From: Echeneis naucrates
Lineage: Eukaryota; Chordata; Actinopteri; Carangiformes; Echeneidae
DNA length: 64,000 bases
Reading direction: 5' to 3'
Assembly (NCBI RefSeq): GCF_900963305.1
Contig: NC_042514.1
Coordinates: 10,113,001 to 10,177,000, forward strand
The notes beneath the pieces were generated by a model. That model searched no databases. It was not told the DNA's origin and saw nothing but the letters and a program-made list of their open reading frames with translations. Positions 30,910 to 43,052 of the stretch are shown here, one piece after another (position 1 is the first letter of the stretch; the number at the start of each line of letters is the position of its first letter). Made by a program: the position numbers and the translations under genes.

Positions 30910-30924
30910 GGAATGAGCGGAATG
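30910..30924 (+). promoter_or_regulatory. tandem TEAD (MCAT) motifs at the amotl2 promoter
   Basis: GGAATG occurs at 30910-30915 and again at 30919-30924, as a direct repeat with a 3-bp spacer (AGC). It lies immediately upstream of the inferred amotl2 exon 1. GGAATG is the core bound by TEAD factors, and direct repeats with 3-bp spacing are a known cooperative TEAD arrangement. AMOTL2 is an established YAP/TEAD target, which makes this placement plausible. Occupancy is inferred. Confidence 0.6.
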
Positions 30925-32645
30925 CAAAGAGTCCGAGTCCCTGCGGGATCAAAAGCGGAGCACTGGGAGGAGGAGGACGGAGGGCTGAGGGAGGGAGGGG
31001 GCGGGGGGTGGAGGAGGGTGGGGGGGCTGCACCGACTCAGCTGGCTGCCTGTGTCATGTAAAGGAGCCCGTTGTGTTTTCCCTTCTTCGTGTGGTTCCAG
31101 GAGTCGGAGTCCTCAGGAGCTTTTTAAAGTGAAAAAGATCCTGACAGAAATAGGAATGTTATTGTGATCCTGTAGAAGATAAGAGGGGTCGTAAAATTCA
31201 TTGAAACATTTCCACCTTTCAGTCATAAAAATCTTTACTGAGACAGTTTTGGAGTATAATATTTAGAAAAAGGCTCATTTATGTGTTGCCTCCCCCCTTT
31301 AAGATGCACAAAAATGTAGAGAACCTGATGGGGATGCAGGAAAATCAACATTTAGGCCAGAAGTTCCCTTCAAATTGTAAGTAAAAAGTGGTATTTCAAA
31401 CCATTACAACAAATATACTATTTGGATAACAATAATGTAACAACAAAAAAGTGAGGTCATGTAGTCAGGGATGTTTTTTTTTTACTAAATAAGTTGTTAA
31501 GTTTGCAAATTGCCAAAATGTTCTGAAAAATGTTCAAAGAAAAGTAATCAAACTCTTTAAATATCCCCAAACCCCCAAATATTCAAATTTTCCTGTATAT
31601 GATAGAAGTACTACAAAAATCTACAGACCCCTCTCTAATTAAGACATTGAAGCCATGATAAAAATAAAGTGCTGTCGTAAAATCAAGACATGGATTAATC
31701 ATTATTTCTTGAACAACCTTTTGTTTGCATGTGCCTGGTAAATATTTAAGCCATGGCCCGTGCCAGTTAATTGCAGTGTGTGTCTGTGTGTGTGTGGACA
31801 CAGAGGGAGAGGGGCGGGTGTGAGGCACGATGCCTGCCAGCTGTCCGTGGACTGAAATCCCCTTCCCCTCCTTTAATAAGAGCTCTGAGAGATGTATTGT
31901 TCTCCCCAAAAAGCAGACATGAGGGGGCAGCCCTGCCATCTGCTGTTCTCCCCTCCACCACTAGCCCAGGCTGCATGCTCCATTCACACATACACGTAGA
32001 TGAAAACCTGGGATCAGCTGGCAGTGGGGGTTGGGCTGCATTATTTGGATAGAAACGTTTCTGAGAGCATTTTTCCATTGTATGAACGGGCTCATCCCAG
32101 TGTGGTGGAAACAAGTCTCCTCTTATCGCTGTGCAGCTAAGTAAAGAAACAGACTACAGGCTACTTTATCTCAAACCCTCACAGGCAAACGTTCACCTGC
32201 TAATTTGAATGGCAGTTTACGTCCAACGGTAACTGAAGAACCCTGATTGCTTTAACAACCGATAAGGATCAACAGGTTTTGCCAAGCAGGAGGTTTACAA
32301 CACCTTATGTTGTGTTGTATGTGTGTTGTGTTGGATGGGAATGCAGCAGATTGTCCTTTAAATGAAATCTGAATGAAGATTAGATGAGAAGACTTATATT
32401 ACACAAACTTCTGTCAGTTGTTATTGATAAAAATGTTTGTGAAAAGCTGGATTTAAAAAAAAAAAAAAAATCTGCCTTCTCTTGTTACACACTATGTCGT
32501 CTCTGTTTAACAAGAAGCAAAGTAGAAACTGTCTCTTTACTTTTAATTAACAACCTGACATTTCTCATTTTTAAACACTGATGTTCATACAGGTTACAAC
32601 AAAGATGCGATGTTTAGACAGAGCCATGCCCATTGTTTGTCTGCC

Positions 32646-32755
32646 CAACAGGGGCATTAAAGCTACGGAGCTGGAGGCAGGTTGTCGTTAGCTTAGCTTA
32701 GCTTAGCTTAGTTTAGCATAGCTGGAGAAACATTCAGAGGAAACATACTATTTAG
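32646..32755. repeat. dispersed repeat with GCTTA array, copy 1
   Basis: This stretch has GGGCATTAAAGCTACGGAGC, then GGAGGCAGG and a GTTAGCTTAGCTTAGCTTAG array that decays into TTTAGCATAGC. A related piece at 33875-33918 keeps TGCATTAAAGCTATGGAGC and TTAGCTTAAA. The GTTAGCTTAGCTTAGC phrase is familiar from an abundant fish interspersed repeat whose family I cannot name. Confidence 0.55.
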
Positions 32756-33874
32756 TCTGGTAGTCTGGAGTTCATGTAACATTTCTGTGGAGTTAAGTCA
32801 TCTCATCCCAAACAGGGCAGCTTCTCAAGGAGCAACATGACTCACGTGTGTCAGACATAGTTTCTGAATATGTAGCATCAAGTCACTAAAATTAGAATTA
32901 CTGCAAATTTACTATAAGGAGCACATGAACATGTCATGTGCAATATCAGGTTAATGTGAGAGTTCAGTCTGAAGCGTGCAGTGCTGCTTGTCTCTTCGCA
33001 CGCAGGGATTATCACCAATGTGAATGCATGTGCTTATTTATTTATTTTAGCATGACGTTTTTAAAGCCAAAGATGTAAATATTTGTCATTACTAGCTGTT
33101 CTGTCACAATGTAATTTTAAACAAGCGCATTATTTATTTAAAGACTTGAGAGTGAATCAGACTACGTCGCACACAGCATGAGATGAGTCACTTGCTCATA
33201 GTCCCACGCACAAGCAAAAAGAAACGAACAAACAGAAACTAATCTACACTTAAAAGAATAATCTGACATGGATATGATTTCACTTGAGACAAGGGAACTG
33301 ATTCCACGCCAAAGCAAAGTGAAATTTCTGGACCAATACACTCCTGCTTCCTTGGTCCGACTCTGGCCTATATGTCTCCACATTTGGGGTAGTCCAGCTA
33401 GTCCAGCTATTATCCTTCAGTACTGACTGACAGGTGGAAACGTTTCTGTGGGTGTGCCAGTAAAGTGACTAATATTTATGTTGTTTATGGGTCAAATTTA
33501 GGCAGTGGGACTGGGTGGATGCCAGTCCACAAGAAAACAAACAAGTATGGGCTGTATTTTTTGGAGGTGGACAGGCCTAACCAGGTCCATGTGGGTCATG
33601 CAGTCCATCGCTGCTGCTCAGCCGTGCAGCCTTAAAGCTAATGTTCCCCAATGGCTGTTTGCCACAACACAGCAAAGACACCTGCAGACCAAAATGCATT
33701 TTGAGATGTTTCCAAGCCATTTCCAGTTCCAAATACAGTTGCTGATTCCACCCAAAATCCCAGAAGAGTATTTTCTCCTGACATGAATGACATCAACACT
33801 GTAATAAAAAACTGTCTTGGCAAGTTTAGATGCTTGCAAGGTTACAGCTAATGCTGTAGGGATGTGTAAACATT

Positions 33875-33918
33875 GCATTAAAGCTATGGAGCTGGATGCA
33901 CAGGCCATTAGCTTAAAT
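33875..33918. repeat. dispersed repeat, copy 2 (short)
   Basis: This piece matches the left half of the 32646 copy: CATTAAAGCTA, GGAGCTGGA and TTAGCTTA occur in the same order. The array itself is nearly lost. It lies about 1.2 kb from the other copy in the same orientation. Confidence 0.5.
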
Positions 33919-36900
33919 ATTTAATTTCACCACTTTGTTCATTTGTGGTATGGCCTTAAATTGCCACAGTGTGTTATAATTCTAAATCTGACCCACCTGC
34001 TCCCTCACAATCATGAAGAAGAACCTTGATCCTGGATATGCTCATAATGGCCTGGTCCCTACAATGACATTGGGTGTTCAGTATAGAGTATGCTGTCTGT
34101 TCCATGTTCATCATCATTTAAATATCTTTATAAAAAAAGCCTTTTTGTTTGATTTTTCTATCAAAGTATCCTGGTTGTTAATATGTCACAAGAAAATACT
34201 TGGATTCAATGATGGCATAATATATAAAATTAATTATTGGAGTTACAGTTCTGTCTTTCTGATGTTCCACAATTTATGTCCTTCAGTCCACACGCTCATT
34301 ATTTTCAATGTCACTGTACGAACTACCTGAGGCTTAATTTCGTGCAAGACATCATTCAAAGAAATCTTTCTTACACAATTTAGTCTTTCACAGTGTCTTA
34401 AAAGTTAATTGTTAAAATACAAGTTAAGCTGAAATACTTTGATGGATCAGAGTGGAAAGACAATAAAAATCAAACCTCGGCGACCATAAACATTTTTGCT
34501 GGGTTACAATTCTTACAAGACAGAATGCGGTGTCAGTTGGTTTCTGAATGCTTAATTTCAAACCCATTGATCATTTTGCATCTCATTGTTGCTTTGTAAA
34601 AATATTTATGTTCGTAACTTATAGAATATATCCGCAAAACACATGATCAGACATTTAAGGACAGTTAAACCGTGTTTACCACCTTCTTAGCACATTTTAG
34701 CTGTACCACAAATAAAATACCTTGTGAGGCCTTCAACATTTTTTCCTTGAACTCTGAAACACATCTGCCATCCGGAGTGACATTTAAGATGGGCCATTTG
34801 AACCTGTTCATGGTGTGGCCTAGACTGACTGGGTTAACACAATACAGACTGATCTGGGAACACCAGCCTTGTTATGTGAGGTGGGACAAGCCAGGCGCCT
34901 CAGCAGCTCCTTTTGTTTTCCTGCAAAGGAGGAAATTCCTCACATTACCATGTCCATGGGTTCTGACCGAAGCCTCCAGTCTGCTGTTTTTAACGGAGGA
35001 CGACAGGAGGGCAACCAGCAGCTAATGACATTTTCTTTTTAATGGGGGCTTTCAAATAAATAATGCAAGAGATGTAAATGTCTCTAAACGCATCTTGATC
35101 TATTCCCTGCAGACTTAGGAAAATCCCCCATTTGCTTCCTCTCACCCGCTGAAATGCCTTAACAAACACTTGCAACCATAGTTGGTGACTGTAAAACAAC
35201 TGGAGGTGAACAACATTTACGAAAGTCTGAGATGTTGTCTACTTTGAACCAGTCCCTTGCACCTGGTGACACAAGAAATTCCTCACTTCAGCATGAAAGT
35301 AAACATGCCACAGTGAACCAGCACAGCAATTCAAACAGAACTAGTCCTGTAGGTGATGCTGTTTACAGATAGGACAAGAACAAATATTTTCATTATGAGG
35401 GTTCATCGCCTCAGCGGTTTCCGTCCGTTCCACTTCAGCGTAATTCAGCTAAATTTAACTTTGATTCTCTGTATTCCACACAGGTTCACAGTGAAATTTA
35501 ATTCAAGTGATTTATTGTTAAGCATTTTGCTAAAGGACTATATAAAGACAGGCACACATTCATAATATTTAACAGTGTGCGCACAAAACAAGCTTTGTTC
35601 TCTACCGTTTTTTTTTTTTTTTTTTTATTTCATGTTCTGTATTGTTTCCTATTTTAGTATTGCAAATTGTATTTTATTTTGTAGTGTGTTTTACATTTAT
35701 CTCATTATGCATTAATGTTTTAAAAAAAATTTTTTATTTCAAGCACCTGGTGGATACCATTTATAAATCAGTTTAAGTCTCATGTATATAAAGTGTTGAA
35801 TCAAAGGTCAAAAGTCCAAACACCAAGCTCTAAGAGAAAGTACTGAATATAATCCACATTCACATCCTCAACATCATTGTTGACTAGTTGGGTAGTTATG
35901 GTTTGGGTTTGTGGAGTGGAGTGTGTTAGATCAACAGTTAAGTGGGAGAACGCTGTATGAGTTATGGCACTAGTCCATATTTTAAATATATGGATAAAGG
36001 ATTATACTTCCTTTTGTATTAGGGATTACTTTTTTGTCTTTATCACTAAAAAAGAAAACTAAATAATGACATCTGAGTGGTTTAAGGAACAGCTGCTGCT
36101 CAGACATTCCTTCTTTTCACTCATGCAGAAATATTTAGGAGGTGTTGGGCTCAATTTGGCCATTAGGAAAACAAGCAACTTGTGTTTGGCTCACAACACA
36201 GAGCTTGTGTCAACAGACAACATGGACACTCTCTTGAAAGCTTGGCTTGTTTGTTTGAATACTGCCTACTGTTTATTGAAAAAATAACTAACTGGAGGGG
36301 ACTTTTAGGGCACAAAAGTGGCATAAACAAGATCTAACTTGTGAAGAACTTTGTCAAACATGGGAAACCTGCACATGATTATTTTCGGTTTATTTCTGTA
36401 ATACATTGTGCATCAGCACTTTTCATAAAATATAACGAACCCTAACCCTTCAAAATTAAAGATGGGTACAGCTTAAGATAGTTATTTTGGCAAAGTTTAC
36501 AAGAGATTACTTTTTAAAGCAAAAGACGGCATTTAGTGCAGCATGATGGGGCTTCAGGCAAAGGGGCAGATGTTTTCAGGAAACAAAGCACAGAGCAGAC
36601 TATCTCCTGCCCTCCAGCTCAGAGGCAGATGCACCTGTCAGCCCCCCACCATATGGACTCCTGCAGCAAGAATGTAGTGCATGTGAAACAGAAAGAAAAG
36701 AGCATCTTCTTTTATGGAGCACAAAACATCTAGCACCTGTTAGATGTTTGAGACAACAAGTCTCAACAAGTGTAAACTTGCCTTTCTCTGGTTCAATTCT
36801 TAAAAGCATTATGTTGAAAGCAGGTGGATTGTCAAACGGGATATCACATCATCTGCAGTTCAGTTACAGCTGTGAACAAATACTCAGACTGTTTAACAGG

Positions 36901-37744
36901 CCAGCTGGTGCGGCTCATCTCAAAAAAACTTGCCATCAAATCCAGACCATAATTTGTGAATCCAGATTGACAGTCACAACAATGAAGCTTACACAGATGC
37001 TTGCATGCGCTTATAAGATCGACCCCCCCCTCCCTCATACACAGACATGCACACGCACACACCATGCGCCCAAGCCTGGCGCAGTCCTTGTGGAAGCAGA
37101 TGGCTGGGCAGAGACGTCGCCTTCAGGCCACATAAAGATGTCTCTGAGAACCAGGGTGAGCCGAGTGCAGCCCCCAGTCTGCTAATCAGCCTGTGGATTG
37201 AGTTAGACTCCTACAAACAGCCATGTGTCAGTCAGAGAGCGAGTGGTAGAGCAAATGTCGAGGGTGAAACACTGGGATTTCCATTTTAAAACCAGGAGAG
37301 AAAGGGTGAACGCTGACCAACATAGGACAAAAAAGGAAATAAGAAAGACAAGAGTGAGATGTATGTCACTAAAGTATGTAATATTTCAGATCAATTATAT
37401 TTATACAACAAAAATTAGATTTGTGTCACTGAAAATATATTTTACTGCAGATTCTATTTTAACCATTAATAATTATAGTCGTACAATGTTTCAACCAAGA
37501 AGTTATCTTAAATCTGGCTTCATTCCCAGAATTTTTGAATGTTCAGTTTATGTTAGGTAGATATATTTACTGTTGAATTGTGTGGTAGCAAAGGTTATTG
37601 TTTGAGAGCAGTGCCTGACACAGTTTCCTCTGTCTGCCCCCACCTCTGTCCCAAATGTCTGACTTTGTGTTTCTGGTAATTTGCTCCCATTGTGCAGCAC
37701 TTCCTGATAGGAGGCACTCTGGAAGACTGGGCTCAGTCAACTGC

Positions 37745-37765
37745 AAAGGAATGTGACATTCCTTT
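37745..37765. promoter_or_regulatory. 21-bp perfect palindrome of two TEAD-type sites
   Basis: The left arm AAAGGAATGT, a central G and the right arm ACATTCCTTT form an exact inverted repeat. Each arm contains the full TEAD core (GGAATGT, or ACATTCC on the other strand). It lies about 6.9 kb upstream of the inferred amotl2 start and about 8.1 kb from the cep63 stop. A role as a distal amotl2 element is inference. Confidence 0.5.
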
Positions 37766-39885
37766 CTAAAATTACGGATGTTTCTTTGGATTTCTGAGGC
37801 CGATTTATGTCTGGAGAAAGTACTTCCGAAGAGACATGCAAGTAAACTCAAGTTGGCATATTCTAAACTTTATTTTTGGATGACCAGCTGGTGCCAAATA
37901 AGTATTCATTATTAACAAGTTACACACAAGTTTTACACTTTGATATTTTCTTTGTCCACATTTATCAGCGTGAACTATTGATAATAGAATTGATCTGCAA
38001 TTAATAGAATATAAACAAAGACACTGACATTCTGATGTGATACTGTGGCCATCTGATCTTGCAGTCTCACCAACCCCTGACACAATTGTTCTACCTGTGA
38101 CGGGAAATTTTTCTGTGGAGGGCTTGAAATAAAGAACTTTCTAAATATTCAGAATATTAATTTTTACTAGAAGGAGAAGGAGACATGTCAACAACAAAGT
38201 TGAGTTTCTTGCAGGAATGTCCCTCTGAAAAGTCTCTCATGAGTTTTTATAATCCAAGATACCAGTAGAAAGTGTCGGGGTAGCACAGCACACAACAGGA
38301 GATCTCTGCTGTCCACAGACATGTAAATCTATACATGCAACTGCATTTTATATATATGAATAAAATATCAGTTTGATTCTCAAATGAATTGAACTGGGAA
38401 AAACCACCTGGCAGATGTCGACTGTGTATGCAGCATTTAGATGTCAACTGCTGGAGACAGTAAAGCAGTAACTATGATGATGAAAGTCACAGATTTAATT
38501 GAACCTGCTCTTTCCTTCGTCTTTGATATGCTTTTATTTTGTTGCTGACATTACTATTAGTCCTGCCTGTTATTTAGGGCATCTGTGTGTCGTAATAAAA
38601 TCACTTCATGTTTTATAATTCAAGATTAATTTAATACTTTAGCTGAAAGCTTTGGCAAATGTAGGTCAAACTGAAGAGACGTTAAGAGGCAACAGGCTTG
38701 CTGCGATAACCTCTGTCTCAAGAAGGTAGACTGGAGGGAAAAAGGGACACAGGGGAGTAGAGGGGTCAGACATCAGGAATGAGGAAATCCCACCCTGGCC
38801 CCAGCAGATAGAGGACAGGAAGCACCTCTATTTGCATACAAATTCAGTGAGTATGCTGAAAGTGTGGGAAGAGACCTGCAGACCACTGACCACTGTGCTT
38901 TGTCAAGTGGCCATTATGTGGCTGACGACATCCACAGGCCGTGACTGCGGAGACAGAAGGGCAACAATAAAAAGATTCTATTAATGTCAAATCAAGAAGA
39001 GCCTTCATTTTCGAAAAGTGATCAACAACATTAAATTAGTCTGATTTCCTTTTACCGTCCAACTCTGCTGTTAACCCAGAAAGTTAATATAAATAAATGG
39101 ATAATCCGTCAAAACTGCGTGTTACACAGACATCAATGTGTATACCACCTCCAGGATAAATACACTTCTCACTGCACAGGACTGGCAATGACAATAAACT
39201 TATTCTGTCTTTAAGCTCCTCCAACAATCACATCACAATTCAGATCCTGTGAATGCATCACATTCTTGTGTCTGTCAGATTTGGGGAAAGTGGATCTGCG
39301 GGAACCTGTTGACGTACCGGACAGCCACCCGCAGAGTGATCCCCACAGGTGACAGCAATTTTCTCTGTGATCTCCAACAACACTGACAAGTTTATGGCTC
39401 ACGTAATTAAGAACTTAAACTCACAGAAGCACTCAAGATGACCCGAGCATGAAAGGAAGGTAAGCTCTTTAAGATCAATAACGCGTTTTGCCTGCCTGAG
39501 AAGATGTTCATTCTATTTTGGAAATGAGCATTTTCAAGTTGTTGGACACTGATGTGCTGTGTTAAATGTCATCAAATGTGGAACCTCATTGCATAACAGA
39601 ATCAGTGAGCAGTACAGGGCTGGGTAAAGGCTGATGATTAAAGCTTCCCGAATGCCTCAGTAGCAACTGGGAGGGGGTGGGTGTTCTAGGAATGAGCAGT
39701 TAAAAAATGCTCTGTAGGTGAGAATAATCTTGATAACAGTGTTGTTATCTGTCTCCACCTCCTCATCAAGTGACAGCAGCTGCCTTAAAGTAATGAACCG
39801 TGAAATCTTCCCTCTTGAGAAATGTACTCCACCATCTGATTCATTTAGTTTATATGAAGAGGTGTTCATATACGTATTCTTCTAC

Positions 39886-39905
39886 TAGGGTTAGGGTTAG
39901 GGTTA
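39886..39905. repeat. short interstitial telomere-type (TTAGGG)n tract
   Basis: Twenty bases of perfect TAGGGTTAGGG register, a little over three hexamer units, lie in gene-free DNA. It is too short to call a fusion scar on its own. Confidence 0.8.
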
Positions 39906-42900
39906 TATTTCATCATCATATTTCTGTTACATGCAACAGTTTAGAACTGAGTGCTGACTGAAGAAGGGCCATTGTATCATTTATTTAAATACAGTTGTTT
40001 TTCTCAGGTTTGATGGGTACTCTAATATTTACATTACCCCATCTCTTCTTCCAGTGGTTTAACGGCACCAAACTAGAGTTTTAACACCACAAAACAACTC
40101 CTAACACAATTTTCATTCAAGTTTAAATTTGTGCCTCATTTCCACAAACATGCCTGCAGCTCCTTGATGCTTTAGACAAACACAGCAGGACTTAAAGCAA
40201 AATGCAAATTCACTTCTGCAACCAACAATCCTCCCATGCTTAGGCCAATCTTTTTCCCTGTTCAGAATCTTAATGAAACATGTTTTTAGCATTTAGCATT
40301 CCAACGTTTGCTATTTAGCAATCAGTACAAAGAACAGCTGAGGCTGATGGGAATCTCATTAGCTTTGGAGGACAGAAGCCACATTATTGGACAAACCTAA
40401 GTTTGACCTGTTGATGACACTGCGTAAAAAGTCTTCAGAAGAATTACAGATATCACATTTAACAATTAATCAGGCTGCTGAAAGCACTGCATAAAAAAGT
40501 CAGACGAGTTCTAATGAGAATAAATCTGTAGAAGATTTCATGGCAACCCATTCAGTGGAGATATTTGAGTTCTGACCAGAGCAATGACCTAAACAACTAA
40601 CTTTGCCTTTCCAAGAGTATCACCACTAGCTTGGCTAATAGAAAGCAACTGTTTCCCAAAAGTGCCAGAATTATATAAATCTTGTGAAATTACCTTTTCT
40701 TTCCTTTTATCAAACCCTTCAAATTTATCCGGCAACCATTATAGAGGGTCTCAACCCCAAGGCTGAAAACTTCTGATCACACAACGGGTAACAAAAACCA
40801 GGCTGTATATTCAACCACTACAAAGGGGGAAAAAAATGATGAAAGGGCACGATGATGAATTTAGGTTTTGCTGCAAAGAAATTGGGAAATGCTACTCATA
40901 GATTTCTGCAACAAAATAATGTGGTGTTACAAATCAGAGATGAGGAGCGTCACATCCTCAAGAATTTCTCTAAGAAAGACGTACAAATCAAAACATTTCC
41001 AGCTGTTTATGTCACTATGAGGGGAAAGAATGTAAACTGACTTTTTGCTCTCGCTGATTTGTCAGCGTATCCCAGGATGCTTGTAGATTATCATCTGTTT
41101 CCCTCCTTTTCCCTCATTGTTTCTTTTTCAGGCATGGCCGTATCAGGTATAGCAAAACTTTCAGACTGAATGGCACCCAACATTTACTCCAAAACAAACT
41201 TTTCAAGTGATGTGGTGGTCAATGTGTAAAAACCTGACAAGTCCAACGGCGGTGTTGAGTAGCACTACTTTATTGTGTAAGTTTATAGTTTCAGCAAACA
41301 TGACGTGCTTTTGAAAGGATATGGTATTCAAAATAATTTAGCAGTATATACCTAAGATTAAGTCACACTCTTACCTCAGTCCTACAGCACAAAAGGCTGC
41401 ATAGAGGTCACACTCAATCAAACCTGTGCAAGACATTGCGTAAGTAAAATAAGGAGACAAATTCTTGCGATTTTGTGGTTACAGAGGGAAATCTGCACAC
41501 TAATTACATAATTAATTACATGCCCTCAATAGCTGTGACTGAACCAGAAATGTTTGACATAGTTTTTACATAACAGAAACGAGCATCCAAATCTACACGC
41601 ACAAATGGCATCAGAGAATTCCTGCTCTGCATGGACTTAATCTTCAGGGCAATGCTCCATTTTTCCAAGAATTCATTATATCTATGGCTGACTGAGATGT
41701 GGCCTCAGGGCTACATGACAACTATAGGAAGGAAGGGATAAAAGCGACGTTCATTTGAACTCATTTAAGGTACAAGTTAAATACTTTTTTGTAATCTATT
41801 TAAGTAATTATAGACTAATGCCTGGATTAATTTTCCTCTTGGATTTTAATACTAATTCATCTCTCCGTACAGCTGGAGCGTACTCGTGGACTACAGTGTA
41901 ATACTATCCAATATGAAAACAATGCTACAACAATGTCAGCCAGTCATAGTCTTAATCATGATTAAATTTTCGCATCATCCAGTATCAATAAATCAAATTT
42001 AACAGTTTAGGGTAATAACAACCTGATCTGATACACAGAATTTTAAATACAAAATTTGTCAAGTATCCCTGCAGATGTAAATCAGACGATAGTTCTGCTT
42101 CTGTCTCTGCCAACTTAAATTGCAGACCAGGCAGCTAAACGATGAACTGAGATTATAAAGTTCCTTAAAATCCAAGGTGAGTATCAGATTTACATGATCC
42201 CTTTGTAGTTTAATCACTGCAAACAATCCCTTCACGTCTTCATCTTATCTTTTGGCGTGTTAATGTGTTTGACGTGATTATTGCTTTTGTGTTGAATAAT
42301 GAATGCAATAGTTTTACTTTTATGTTTACTGACCATCACTTGAGATCACTCAGGGAAAATACATACAAAGAATGAAAAGGGCTTATAATTAAAAAAAATT
42401 ATATTTGGATCATGTCACAACATCATCACCATGACCGGTCAGCAAACTATGGAAGGTCCTGAGATTTGGCAGAAGGCTTCAGGAATGCAAACTACATGGA
42501 ATTGTGAATGCTTTAGCAGAGATTTTAGCACTATTTACATGCCACAACACACAAACAAACAAATTCTGTAAGTGGGCCAGTAGAGTGCATGTAAACGCAC
42601 TCATTGTGCTTTAGAGTAATGGGTCTTTTCCTCTTGGCCTCTCTGACACAGCTCCCTTGGCACAAATCACTGAGCAGGCCAACAAGAACACATCCCTCTT
42701 CCTCTGCAGCCTTCCAAGTGCCCTGCAGTGAACGTCCAACTGCACAAGATGAGTCCGGCCACAACCCCTCAAAACAATGAGACCCAACACACAGCAGGGA
42801 CGTGTCTGCACTGAGGAGTGGGACATGGTCACATATGAACCAAGACAGGCTCCAACATAGAAAGTGCATCAAAGATTACATACAGGTAGCAATAACTCCA

Positions 42901-43030
42901 TGAAAAGTCATCTCATCTCATTTAGGAAGTCACACTATCCATAAAAAGACGTATTAATCATGTCCGTTAAGGTACAGTATACACCAACCTGTGACGGGAG
43001 CAGTCTAACACTAAGGAACAATCTGGGTCT

Positions 43031-43052
43031 CACACACACACACACACACACA
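43031..43052. repeat. (CA)n microsatellite
   Basis: Eleven CA units in the gene-free interval upstream of amotl2. Confidence 0.9.

Noticed and set aside
36748-37185. Plus-strand 145-codon open frame in the gene desert
   Set aside because: It has no domain and no splice partner, and antisense frames of similar length occur in the same place. It looks like chance in a stop-poor patch.
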